Shown: piece by piece, positions 8,868 through 17,206 of the stretch
Position numbering within the stretch: position 1 is the stretch's first letter
How the letters are laid out: the number at the start of each line of letters is the position of its first letter
Assembly (NCBI GenBank): GCA_964522665.1
Contig: CAZFVY010000006.1
Coordinates: 1-64,000 of the forward strand
DNA: 64,000 nucleotides
Origin: CAZFVY01 sp964522665
GTDB lineage: Bacteria; Verrucomicrobiota; Verrucomicrobiia; Limisphaerales; CAZFVY01
Direction: 5' to 3'
Program-made: the position numbers and the translations under genes
Notes under the pieces: generated by a model
What the model saw: only the letters and a program-made list of their open reading frames with translations
Databases searched by the model: none
What the model was told of the DNA's origin: nothing

Positions 8868-9545
8868 CTAACCCGCCGCCGCGTTCCGTTGTCGCGCGGT
8901 CGCCGCCGCCGACCGCAGCAGGGTGAATCGCAAATCCGCCAGCGCCTGGGCGGGCGGCGCCGCGAGCGTATGGAGGCCGAGGCGGCTTTCGACGCGCACC
9001 CGGCAGGCGGCGCCGCTGACAAATTGAAACGGCGTGATGACCAGCGCGGTCGTGCCGTTTTGCTCCAGCAACCGCGCGTACCGATACCACGCGCTGGCCG
9101 AAATCTTCCGCAACTGGGCGGGGGGATTAAGTTTCAGGTCGAGAATGAGCAGCGGGCAATTGCGGTCGCGCAGCAAGAGGTCGGTGGCCTTGAGCGCCTC
9201 GTCCGCCTGCGCGCACCGCACCCAGAGCAGATGCGCCAGGACATCGGGTTCGACCGCGCTGGCGTCAAAGCTGTCCGCGCCGTCCACCAAGGCCAGGAAT
9301 TGGCCATCCGCCGCCGTCTGCCGCAGCGCCGCGTGGATCACCTGCGCCGCCCCGGAACCGTCTCCGACGCCGATCAACTCCGTGAATTCGCCGCGGGGCA
9401 AACCGCCTTCCAGCAGGGCGTCCAGCGCCGGCGTCCCGGTCGCCCAGGTCGCGATCGGCGGCGCCTCGGCGACCCCCTGGCGCAAATGCGGAAACCGCTC
9501 CGTGAGGAGTCGGCGTAACTCGACGATGTTATCTGCCGCCGGCAT
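8868..9545 (-). CDS. imuA: ImuA, RecA-like mutasome protein
   Basis: A 225-residue RecA-superfamily protein and the first gene of the minus-strand mutasome operon. It has the diagnostic ImuA opening, a conserved TGTPALDALLEGGLPRGEFT stretch followed by ELIGVGDGSG. This corresponds to the RecA/ImuA ATPase core, but the P-loop lacks the Lys of a classic GKT, as is usual for ImuA. LLILDLKLNPPAQLRK and GTTALVITPFQ match the family core. ImuA works with ImuB and DnaE2 in lesion bypass. No strong ribosome site is seen before the ATG. Confidence 0.92.
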   Translation of the reverse strand: MPAADNIVELRRLLTERFPHLRQGVAEAPPIATWATGTPALDALLEGGLPRGEFTELIGVGDGSGAAQVIHAALRQTAADGQFLALVDGADSFDASAVEPDVLAHLLWVRCAQADEALKATDLLLRDRNCPLLILDLKLNPPAQLRKISASAWYRYARLLEQNGTTALVITPFQFVSGAACRVRVESRLGLHTLAAPPAQALADLRFTLLRSAAATARQRNAAAG

Positions 9546-9883
9546 AAATCAAACTGCGCGCCCGTTCCGCGCGGGAGAGAGATCATACACCCGCCGCCGC
9601 GCTGCGAAACCTGAAAATTTCTGGCGCCATCGTAGTCTCCCGCCCGGACAACCGCTGTCCGACCTGGCGACGATCGCGGACGATCTTTGCGGGCCGGAAA
9701 CTCGCGAAATCCGCATGGATTTTGGAAAAAATCAAAAATCGCGCGAAACTCAGGAACATTTTCTCCCTTTCGCGGCTCTAAGCAGACGTGGGCCGTAAAT
9801 TTACTGGAATTGAACGCCCGAAAGGTTAGACGGCCCGCGCAGACGGCGCCTGATCTTTGGCGCTGGCGCGGGCCAATGCGATT
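9546..9883. other. divergent intergenic region between imuA and an exported hydrolase
   Basis: No gene is supported here. It must contain the promoter of the imu operon. The only clear dyad is CGGACA-ACCGC-TGTCCG at 9645-9661, a possible operator or hairpin. An A-rich patch lies near 9720-9745. I looked for a TGTTC-N4-GAACA LexA-type box and did not find one, so SOS control of this operon is not shown by the sequence. Confidence 0.5.
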
Positions 9884-10804
9884 ATGACGATTCGACGACT
9901 CCTCATCGCCGCCACCGCGGCGCTTTGGCTGCGCCTGGCCTATGAAGTCTTCGGGGCGGCGCCGCCGGTTGATCCGCTGGCCGGCGCGGAATCTCACTTC
10001 GCGGCGTCGGGGACCAACCGGGTGCATTACCTGGCGCTTGGTCATGGGCCGAAGACAATTCTTTTTGTCCACGGGTGGGCGTGTCAGGCCGATTTCTGGC
10101 GGGATCAAGTATCCGCTTTCGCGGACAAAGCGAGGTTGCTTCTGGTCGATCTTCCCGGGCATGGCCGGAGCGACAAGCCGCAAACCGAATACTCAATGGA
10201 TTTCTTCGCCCGCGCGGTCGTCGCGGTCATGCAAGAAGCGAAGGCGGACAAGGCGACGCTCGTGGGCCACAGCATGGGCGCTCCGGTCATCTGCCGCGTG
10301 TACGCGCAAGCGCCTGAGCGCGTGGCGGCTTTGGTCGCGGTCGATGGCTTCCTGCGCCGGCCCGCGATGAAGCCGGAGGACGTCGAGGAATTTATCGGGC
10401 CTTACCGAACGCCGCGCTATCGCGACCAGGCGCGGGAGTTTATCGGCGCGATGTTTCCGAACCCCGAGACCGCGCCGCTGCGCGATCAAGTCGTGAACGA
10501 GGTATTGCAAACGCCACAACACGTGATGTTTGGAGCGATGGAAGGGATGTTCTCGACGATGGCGCCCGCGTGGGATTTGCCCAAAGCTGGCGTGCCGATC
10601 CCAGTGCTGGTCTTGAACACGGACAATCGGATGTGGTCGGCGGCGTATCAGGAATACGTTCGGACGCTTTCGCCCCAGGCCGAGTACCGGACCATCCCTG
10701 GCGCCGGGCATTTCGTGATGTTGGAGAAACCGGCGGCGTTCAACGCGGCGCTCTCGGAAATGCTGGAAAAATTCGACCTGATCGGTTCGACCGTTTCCAA
10801 GTGA
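9884..10804 (+). CDS. exported alpha/beta hydrolase
   Basis: A 306-residue alpha/beta-hydrolase-fold enzyme. An N-terminal signal-like segment (MTIRRLLIAATAALWLRLAY) suggests export or membrane anchoring. The oxyanion region is ILFVHGWA, the nucleophile elbow GHSMG (Ser130), and candidate Asp and His are in VLNTDN and GAGHFVML. The strand-turn motif DLPGHGRSDKP is typical of small esterases, lipases and haloperoxidase-like enzymes. The substrate cannot be read from the sequence. The ATG at 9884 is preferred over 9857 because it gives a clean signal peptide. It is monocistronic as far as visible. Confidence 0.85.
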   Translation: MTIRRLLIAATAALWLRLAYEVFGAAPPVDPLAGAESHFAASGTNRVHYLALGHGPKTILFVHGWACQADFWRDQVSAFADKARLLLVDLPGHGRSDKPQTEYSMDFFARAVVAVMQEAKADKATLVGHSMGAPVICRVYAQAPERVAALVAVDGFLRRPAMKPEDVEEFIGPYRTPRYRDQAREFIGAMFPNPETAPLRDQVVNEVLQTPQHVMFGAMEGMFSTMAPAWDLPKAGVPIPVLVLNTDNRMWSAAYQEYVRTLSPQAEYRTIPGAGHFVMLEKPAAFNAALSEMLEKFDLIGSTVSK

Positions 10805-10934
10805 CGGTATCGAGCAGGGGGACGTGCGTCCGCGCGCGAACGTTCGCCCGGCCGGGGTGGGATCGGACGGCTGGAGCGCCACGAACGGATCGCTTTTTCC
10901 AGTTGGACAAGGGAACCGTGCGTTGACGCGTCGC

Positions 10935-10963
10935 TTGACCCTGGGTGAAGGCGGGCGTACGAT
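10935..10963 (+). promoter_or_regulatory. candidate sigma70-type promoter for the HupE/UreJ gene
   Basis: TTGACC (10935-10940), a 17-base spacer and TACGAT (10958-10963) lie about 22 bases before the start codon. Both hexamers are close to consensus. No factor-binding dyad was seen around it. Confidence 0.4.
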
Positions 10964-10984
10964 GCCGCCCGCAACTTTGAATCA

Positions 10985-11581
10985 ATGACTATGAAATCAA
11001 GCTCACGATTGGTGGCGGTTTTGACACTTTTGGCGCTGGCGGGCGCGACTCCGGCCATGGCCCATCCAGGTCACTCGGCGGGATTCACCTCCGGTTGGGA
11101 ACATCCTTTTACCGGTTGGGATCATTTGCTCGCGATGGTCGCGGTGGGAATTTGGGCGGTGCAATTGGGCGGACGGGCCATCTGGCAGTTGCCGCTGGCG
11201 TTCGCGAGTTTCATGGCGGTCGGCGGCGTCGTCGGCTGGCTGGGCATTCGCGCGCCGGGCGTGGAGGTCGGGATCGTGCTTTCGGTCATTGCTCTTGGGT
11301 TGCTCATTGCGACCGCTACTCGTATGAACCGGCGTCACGGTTTGGCGCTGCTGGCTTTGTTTGCGGTTTGTCACGGCTACGCCCACGGGGTTGAAATGGC
11401 GCCCGGTACCGCCGCGGCGGCATTCGGCGCGGGATTCGTGGTCTCGACCCTCGCGCTGCACGGTTTGGGCGTCGCGCTCGGATTGATTGGACAGCGCCTG
11501 CTGGAAGGCAAGGTTTTGCGGCTTGCCGGGGCGGCCATTGCCGTGAGCGGCGTGGCGCTCGCGTTTCTTCCGAAGCTGTAG
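10985..11581 (+). CDS. HupE/UreJ family membrane protein (probable nickel/cobalt permease)
   Basis: A 198-residue membrane protein with a cleavable signal peptide ending PAMAHPGH and about five further hydrophobic segments. The family signature HPFTGWDHLLAMVAVGIWA is present, along with CHGYAHGVEMAP, which supplies conserved His residues in the membrane. HupE/UreJ proteins transport nickel or cobalt, usually for hydrogenase or urease. Neither enzyme is encoded nearby, so the client is unknown. An in-frame ATG two codons downstream (10991) is an equally good start. Confidence 0.9.
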   Translation: MTMKSSSRLVAVLTLLALAGATPAMAHPGHSAGFTSGWEHPFTGWDHLLAMVAVGIWAVQLGGRAIWQLPLAFASFMAVGGVVGWLGIRAPGVEVGIVLSVIALGLLIATATRMNRRHGLALLALFAVCHGYAHGVEMAPGTAAAAFGAGFVVSTLALHGLGVALGLIGQRLLEGKVLRLAGAAIAVSGVALAFLPKL

Positions 11582-11585
11582 GGCA

Positions 11586-11660
11586 AACGGCGCCTACTGA
11601 AGCCCGCGGCGGGTAGATGGCGCGTTGCGCCGTCCGCGACACGGAGTGGCGCAATGACCT
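11586..11660. repeat. decayed copy of the inner TIR element found at 23336-23566
   Basis: The end sequence AACGGCGCCTACTGAAG (11586-11602) matches the 23337-23353 end AATGGCGCTTACTTAAG at 14 of 17 positions. The similarity continues inward: GATGGCGCGTTGCGCCGTC here against GATGGCGCGCTGCGCCGTC there, then a GGCGCAAT and GACC tail. The other end is not recognisable. The rest of the 11582-11858 gap holds no supported gene. Confidence 0.6.
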
Positions 11661-11858
11661 GGGTGGGACGAGGGTGAGCCAACGAAGTCGGCAGGCGAAA
11701 GATCCGCCGGAGACTCCCGGGGTATTTCAAAAAGGCTCTAAAGCTCCGGATCATGCCGGCCAAAAAAGGCAACTCCTCAAAGTTGCGCCCGGCCTCGGAC
11801 GGCGGACGGGAATTTTCTTTTTCCGGCGGTTGAGTGGGTTAAGCTGGCGGGACCGCAT

Positions 11859-12803
11859 ATGAACCCAATCAATCGACGCCTCTTCCTTCGACTCACGGCC
11901 ACTTCAAGTTTTGCCGCCGGTCTGGCGGCTTGGGAAACTGACTCCGCGCTGGGCATCGAGCCAATCAAACGGAGTGGCCCGCCGCGGTTGCGGGTCGGTC
12001 TGGTCGCGTACTCCCTGCGTGACTACTTCATTGATTCGAGTCATCCGCGATCAAAGACCGCGCCCGCCTCGCCGCGGATCGATATGTTGCAATTCATCGA
12101 CTACTGCGTCGAGCAGGGTTGTCAGGGAGCCGAACTCACCGGCTATTATTTCCCGCCCGAGGTCAGCGATGACTATTTAATGCAAGTCAAACGGCACGCG
12201 TTTCTGAGCGGAGTCGAGATCAGCGGCACGTCGGTGGGGAACGATTTCTCGCTCCCGCTGGGAGAAAAGCGGGACGCGCAGATCGCCTCCGTCAAACGCT
12301 GGGTGGACCACGCCCAGGTTTTGGGCGCGCCGTACCTGCGCGTGTTCGCGGGTGACCCGAAAGGGAGCTCGGTCGCGGAAAGGAAGTCGCTGTGCGTCGC
12401 GGCGCTCGAGGAATGCGCGGAATACGCGGGCCGAAAGGGCGTCATGCTCGGACTCGAGGATCACGGCGGGATCGTCGCGGAAGCGGACGATATGATCGAG
12501 GTCATTCGCGCCGTTAAAAGCCCATGGCTCGGGGTCAATTTGGACGTCGGGAATTTCCGCACTGATGACCCATACGCGGACCTTGCGAAGTGCGCCCCCT
12601 ACGCGATCAATGTCCATTGGAAAACGGAGCTGCGTCGCCGCAACCAGAAGGAGAACGAACAGGCCGACCTCGCGCGGCTTATCAAATTGTTGCGCGACGC
12701 GAACTACCAGGGGTTCGTCTCGCTCGAATACGAGAACCAGGAGGACCCGCTCAAAGCCGTGCCGACGATTCTCAAACGGACGAAAGAGTTGATCGCCGAG
12801 TGA
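11859..12803 (+). CDS. exported sugar phosphate isomerase/epimerase-like TIM-barrel protein
   Basis: A 314-residue member of the xylose-isomerase-like TIM-barrel superfamily (AP endonuclease family 2 fold). The N-terminus INRRLFLRLTATSSFAAGLA is a twin-arginine-like signal, implying export of a folded, metal-loaded protein. Barrel motifs include GCQGAELTGYYFP, LGAPYLRVFAG, GVMLGLEDHGG (metal-ligand Glu/His region), LGVNLDVGNF (Asp) and FVSLEYEN (C-terminal Glu). Such exported proteins are abundant in Verrucomicrobiota and Planctomycetota and act on sugars or inositols. The exact substrate is not readable. It stands alone with no obvious operon partner. Confidence 0.88.
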   Translation: MNPINRRLFLRLTATSSFAAGLAAWETDSALGIEPIKRSGPPRLRVGLVAYSLRDYFIDSSHPRSKTAPASPRIDMLQFIDYCVEQGCQGAELTGYYFPPEVSDDYLMQVKRHAFLSGVEISGTSVGNDFSLPLGEKRDAQIASVKRWVDHAQVLGAPYLRVFAGDPKGSSVAERKSLCVAALEECAEYAGRKGVMLGLEDHGGIVAEADDMIEVIRAVKSPWLGVNLDVGNFRTDDPYADLAKCAPYAINVHWKTELRRRNQKENEQADLARLIKLLRDANYQGFVSLEYENQEDPLKAVPTILKRTKELIAE

Positions 12804-12907
12804 GGAACGGCGGGCGGCGCCTGGTTTCGCAGACGTTGGGTTGGGGGGGCGATCAGACCCGGCAGTTTCGTCGTGCGCGGGCGCCGGTGATCGGGTAATT
12901 GAGGTTC

Positions 12908-13762
12908 ATGTCGTTTTCACTCCGTCAAGTTTTCCCGGAAACGCCACCGTTGCGGGTGTTGGACGCCGGCGCCAGCGCCATCGACGGCCCGCCGATCTAC
13001 CAGGCGCTCTTTGACGCCGGGGCGGCGTCGGTCCTCGGGTTCGAGCCGGACCCGGATCAGTATCGGGTGTTGACCCAAACGCCGCGGCGCGGTGCGACTT
13101 ATCTGCCGGACGCGCTCGGCGATGGCGGGGCGGGGGTTTTACGCGTCTGCCAGGCTCCGGGGATGACCTCGATGTTGGAGCCGGACGCGGCGGTCTTGTC
13201 CCATTTTCATCATTTCGCCCAATGGGGAACGGTCTTGCGCCGACTGCCGATGCCGACGCGCCGCTTGGACGACGTGCCGGAAGCGGCCGGGGCGGATTTT
13301 CTAAAGCTCGACGTCCAGGGTGGTGAACTGGCGATCTTGCGCGGCGCCGGCCAGGTTCTCCAGAGCGTCTTAGTCGTGCATACGGAGGTCCAATTCGTCC
13401 CTTTCTATCAGGACCAGCCGCTTTTCGCCGAGCTGGACCAGGAGCTGCGCCGGGCCGGATTTTACCTGCACCGCTTCGCGCCCCTGGTCAGCCGGGTGTT
13501 TCAGCCGATGGTCGTGAATAATGATCCCTACGCCGGGATGAGTCAGGTTCTCTGGAGTGACGCGGTCTATATTCGCAAATTCACCGAATTCGCCCGCTTA
13601 CCTCGCGCGCAACTCTTGAAAATCGCCTTGGTGGCGCACGATCTCTATGGGTCCTTCGACCTCGCTCACTTGGCCTTGCAACACGCGGGTGGCGGACCAG
13701 GGACCGGTTACTCACAGAAATACATGCAAGCCTTGGCCGCCGATTTAGGCGCGCGCAAATAA
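12908..13762 (+). CDS. FkbM family SAM-dependent methyltransferase
   Basis: A 284-residue protein with the FkbM layout: a SAM-binding Rossmann start LRVLDAGAS, an acidic residue at the end of the second strand in SVLGFEPDPDQY, and the hallmark DFLKLDVQGGELAILRGA. FkbM enzymes O-methylate sugars, polyketides or lipids. The substrate here is unknown; neighbours give no glycan or secondary-metabolite context. The ATG at 12908 follows a GAGG at 12901-12904; a TTG at 12899 is possible. Confidence 0.85.
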   Translation: MSFSLRQVFPETPPLRVLDAGASAIDGPPIYQALFDAGAASVLGFEPDPDQYRVLTQTPRRGATYLPDALGDGGAGVLRVCQAPGMTSMLEPDAAVLSHFHHFAQWGTVLRRLPMPTRRLDDVPEAAGADFLKLDVQGGELAILRGAGQVLQSVLVVHTEVQFVPFYQDQPLFAELDQELRRAGFYLHRFAPLVSRVFQPMVVNNDPYAGMSQVLWSDAVYIRKFTEFARLPRAQLLKIALVAHDLYGSFDLAHLALQHAGGGPGTGYSQKYMQALAADLGARK

Positions 13763-13859
13763 TCCGAATGGCGGCGCTCCGATCGCCGGTTCTCAGCTCG
13801 CGAAAATTGCTTGGAATTCACGCCTCCCGGCGCCAGATTTCAGACGACGCATTTCCTCA

Positions 13860-15263
13860 ATGAACCGGCAAGATCATTTCTTCGCCTGCGGCGACTGCCA
13901 AGCGACACACCTCTCGCGCCGCCGTCTGCTTCAGGTTGGCGGATTGGGTTTGCTGGGACTGACGATGCCGGGCCTCTTGCAAGCCGAAAAGGCGATGAGC
14001 GGCCCCAAGGCGCGGGCCAAATCGGTCATTTTCCTCTACCAATTTGGCGGCCCGAGTCACATCGACATGTTCGATATGAAACCGGGCGCGCCCGAGGGGA
14101 TTCGCGGGCAGCACAAACCGATCGCGAGCAGCGCGGACGGCATTCAGGTTTCCGAGCGGTTGCCGAACGTGGCGAAGGTCATGGACAAAGTGACCTTGAT
14201 CCGGTCGATGCATCACACGATGAAGAATCACAATTCGGCGGCTTATTATGCGTTGACCGGGCACGCCCCGCCGGTCGATGACATTCGCTTGCGTGACTCG
14301 ATCGATCTGGCGCCGATGTATGGTTCGATCGTCGATCGGCTCGCGCCCGTCGGCGGCGAAATGCCGACCTCGGTCGCCTTTCCCTACGTGATCCGCGACG
14401 GCTCGGTGACGCCGGGCCAGCACGCCAGTTTTCTGGGCAAGGCGCACGATCCTCTGCTCATTACGCGCGATCCGAATAGTCCGGATTTCAATCTCCCCGA
14501 ACTCAGCTTGCCGGCCAATCTTCCTTACGCGCGGCTGGAGCAGCGGCGGGAATTGCAGAAAGTCATCGACGCGCAATCCCGGATGCTCGAGTACTCGGCG
14601 GCCGCGCGCGGGCTGGATGATTATTATGACAAAGCGCTGGCGATGTTGAATTCGACCCGACTGCGCACCGCCTTCAACCTGGCGGCCGAGCCGGAGAAGC
14701 TGCGGGACAGCTATGGTCGCCACACCTACGGCCAGAGTTGCCTGTTGGCGCGGCGCCTGGTCGAGGCGGGCGCCAAGTTCGTCACGGTTTACTTTTCCAA
14801 CAGCATCGGTGGGCAGAGCACAACTTCCGGCGGGTGGGATACGCATGGCTTCAATAACACCCGGATGTTTCCGATTATTGAGAAATACCACCTCCCGCTC
14901 ACCGATCAGACCCTGCCTGTCTTTCTGAACGATCTCGATTCGCGCGGCCTGCTTGATTCCACGCTGGTCGTTTGGATGGGCGAATTCGGACGCACCCCGC
15001 AGATCAATACCAACATCAGCCGCGATCACTGGCCGCAGTGCTACACGACGTTGCTGGCTGGTGGCGGCGTTAAGCGGGGCTTCGTTTATGGCGCGTCAGA
15101 TAAACATGGCGCGTATCCCGCGGAGAATCCGGTTCGCCCCGACGATCTGGCGGCGACGATCTTTTACCTGCTCGGCATCGACCCGCGGACGGAAGTCCAC
15201 AACGCGCAAAATCGCCCGATCATGATCGCGGAAGGCAAGCCGGTCATGGGAGTCATCGCTTGA
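13860..15263 (+). CDS. Tat-exported DUF1501 (alkaline phosphatase superfamily-like) protein
   Basis: A 467-residue DUF1501 protein. The N-terminus contains CGDCQATHLSRRRLLQVGGL, a twin-arginine signal preceded by a Cys pair. Conserved features are FLYQFGGPSHIDMFDMKPGA, SMHHTMKNHNSAAYYALTG, SGGWDTHGFN and VVWMGEFGRTPQIN, matching phosphatase/sulfatase-like metal sites. The family is hugely expanded in Planctomycetota and Verrucomicrobiota, usually paired with a DUF1549/DUF1553 gene. No such partner is seen here; instead a PPC-domain protein follows. The biochemical role is unproven. Confidence 0.93.
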   Translation: MNRQDHFFACGDCQATHLSRRRLLQVGGLGLLGLTMPGLLQAEKAMSGPKARAKSVIFLYQFGGPSHIDMFDMKPGAPEGIRGQHKPIASSADGIQVSERLPNVAKVMDKVTLIRSMHHTMKNHNSAAYYALTGHAPPVDDIRLRDSIDLAPMYGSIVDRLAPVGGEMPTSVAFPYVIRDGSVTPGQHASFLGKAHDPLLITRDPNSPDFNLPELSLPANLPYARLEQRRELQKVIDAQSRMLEYSAAARGLDDYYDKALAMLNSTRLRTAFNLAAEPEKLRDSYGRHTYGQSCLLARRLVEAGAKFVTVYFSNSIGGQSTTSGGWDTHGFNNTRMFPIIEKYHLPLTDQTLPVFLNDLDSRGLLDSTLVVWMGEFGRTPQINTNISRDHWPQCYTTLLAGGGVKRGFVYGASDKHGAYPAENPVRPDDLAATIFYLLGIDPRTEVHNAQNRPIMIAEGKPVMGVIA

Positions 15264-15450
15264 CCCGGACCCGGGAGCGGCAAAGGATTCGTTTCGCGAG
15301 CCGCCGCTGGCCCAAACCTCCGTCGCTCAATCGGCCGGACGGAAACGGCTTCAGCGAGATCGCGTCCCGACCATCTACCGAGCAGAGCTTTACTTTGGCG
15401 TACCTCGTCCTTGTTTTCCTCACCGCGCGGCGCGGCAATCCTTCGACCTG

Positions 15451-17181
15451 ATGCGAGTCCGAAGCCGGCGATCAATTCTGGGTGGCGTGGCGCGACTGGC
15501 TTTGGGGGTCACGCTGCTTGTCGTTTCGGGCGTCGGCGGCCTCGCGCAGACGCCAGGGATCGACCGTGTCCTTCCCTACGCGGTCGCGCCCGGGCAGGCT
15601 CAAACGATCACCTTTTTTGGCAGTGGCCTCGCCTCGCCGACCGAACTGTGGACGAGCTTCGGGGGGCGTTGCGAGCCGCTGACCAATTCGGTTCAAGACC
15701 CCGGCGAGCGCCAGAGTTGGCGCGTATTCGTTCCGCCCGACGCTTCGCCGGGGATTGGCGCGCTGCGGTTGGCCACCGTGAACGGGGTATCTCGCTGGCG
15801 CCTCATTATGATCGACGATCTGCCGACGATCAGCGCGACCGGAAGCAACCGGACGGCCTCGGCCGCGCAGTCGATTCGCCCCCCGATCGCCGTGGACGGC
15901 GCTAGCGGTGAATTGACGTCCGATTTCTATCGCTTCACGGCGAAGCGAGGCCAGCGGTTGGCCGTCGAGGTGGTGGCGCAGCGGCTCGGTTCCGCGCTCG
16001 ATCCCGTCCTGCGCCTGCTCGACGCGCAGGGGCGGGAACTCGCCTACTGCGATGACTTCCCCGGTCTCGGAGGGGACGCGCGGTTGGAGTATCGATTCGG
16101 CGAGACGGGCGATTATTTCGTCGAGGTGCGGGACGTGCGTTACCAAGGTGGGAAGGACTATTTCTATCGCTTGCGCGCGGGTGATTTTCCGTTGCACGCC
16201 GTGCCGTTTCCGCTCGGCGCGAAGCGTGGAACGGTCGCCAAATTCTCGTTGCCGGGCCGACGCGCCGGGAAGGAACTGCAGTTGCAACTAAAGATGCCCG
16301 ACGCCACCGGCGAACGTTTCGCCGGGCTGCGTTTCGCGCGGGGTCAAGGCTCGTGCGCGGCGCGAATCGCCGTCTCGGACCTGCCGGAGGTTCTCGAGGT
16401 CGAGCCGAACGACGCGCCGACCAACGCCACCCCGTTCGCGGTTCCCGCCTGCCTCAACGGACGTTTCGACCGATCCAAGGACCGCGATTACTTTTCGTTC
16501 AGCGTTGTCAAAGGGGAGCGGCTGGTTTTCAACGTCAAAACCCGTAGTCTCGGCTCGCCGTGTGATGTGTTTATGCGGGTGTGCCGCGCCGACGGCTCGA
16601 AACTGGCGGACGCGGACGCCAACGGCGCCGGTGAAGGCGCCTTGACGAACAGTTTTAACGAGACCGGCAAATACTTGCTCCGCCTCGAAGCTCTGGATCG
16701 CCAGGGTGGACCGGATCAAATCTATCGGGTCGAAGTTAATCGCTTTGAACCCGGCTTCACCCTCAGTGTCGAAGCCGACCGCGCGGACGCGGCCCCGGGC
16801 GGCCAGTTCGAGTTGAAAGTCGCCTGCGTGCGCTCCGCGGGGTTTGATGGTCCGATCACGCTCTCCTTGACGGGCGGAGCCGGGAGCTTTCAACTCTCTG
16901 ACAACGTGATCTCCGCCAAGACGAACGAAACGACGCTCCGAGTTACCGTGCCGAGGCATTTGCAACCCGGCCAACGGATCCGTTTTGGCGTGGTGGGCCG
17001 CGGCCAAGCGGGCGGCGCCGAACGCGCGGCGACGGCCAGCACGCTGCCGGCGTTACGGAAGGAATTCCCGGAATTGTTGTATCCTCCCGCGGCGCTCGAC
17101 GGGGCATTCGATCTGGGTGTCACGCGGCCTGAAGCAGCCAAGTCCGCGACCGCGAAATCTTCCCGCGTGACTTCCGACTGA
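15451..17181 (+). CDS. secreted protein with pre-peptidase C-terminal-like beta domains
   Basis: A 576-residue secreted protein with a Sec-type signal (LALGVTLLVVSGVGGLAQ). After an IPT/TIG-like segment (RVLPYAVAPGQAQTITFFGSG) come two PPC-like modules: DFYRFTAKRGQRLAVEVVAQ with GDYFVEVRD, and RDYFSFSVVKGERLVFNVKT with GKYLLRLEAL. These bind or cap other proteins or carbohydrates at the cell surface. No catalytic domain is visible. It follows the DUF1501 gene by about 190 bases in the same direction and may be co-expressed with it. Confidence 0.82.
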   Translation: MRVRSRRSILGGVARLALGVTLLVVSGVGGLAQTPGIDRVLPYAVAPGQAQTITFFGSGLASPTELWTSFGGRCEPLTNSVQDPGERQSWRVFVPPDASPGIGALRLATVNGVSRWRLIMIDDLPTISATGSNRTASAAQSIRPPIAVDGASGELTSDFYRFTAKRGQRLAVEVVAQRLGSALDPVLRLLDAQGRELAYCDDFPGLGGDARLEYRFGETGDYFVEVRDVRYQGGKDYFYRLRAGDFPLHAVPFPLGAKRGTVAKFSLPGRRAGKELQLQLKMPDATGERFAGLRFARGQGSCAARIAVSDLPEVLEVEPNDAPTNATPFAVPACLNGRFDRSKDRDYFSFSVVKGERLVFNVKTRSLGSPCDVFMRVCRADGSKLADADANGAGEGALTNSFNETGKYLLRLEALDRQGGPDQIYRVEVNRFEPGFTLSVEADRADAAPGGQFELKVACVRSAGFDGPITLSLTGGAGSFQLSDNVISAKTNETTLRVTVPRHLQPGQRIRFGVVGRGQAGGAERAATASTLPALRKEFPELLYPPAALDGAFDLGVTRPEAAKSATAKSSRVTSD

Positions 17182-17206
17182 TGCCCGCGTCGGCAGGCAA
17201 TCCACC

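Noticed and set aside
9546..9883. SOS/LexA box for the imu operon
   Set aside because: No TGTTC-N4-GAACA-like site was found; the 9645-9661 dyad does not resemble it.
13857..15029. 390-residue minus-strand ORF
   Set aside because: Antisense to the DUF1501 gene; shadow composition.
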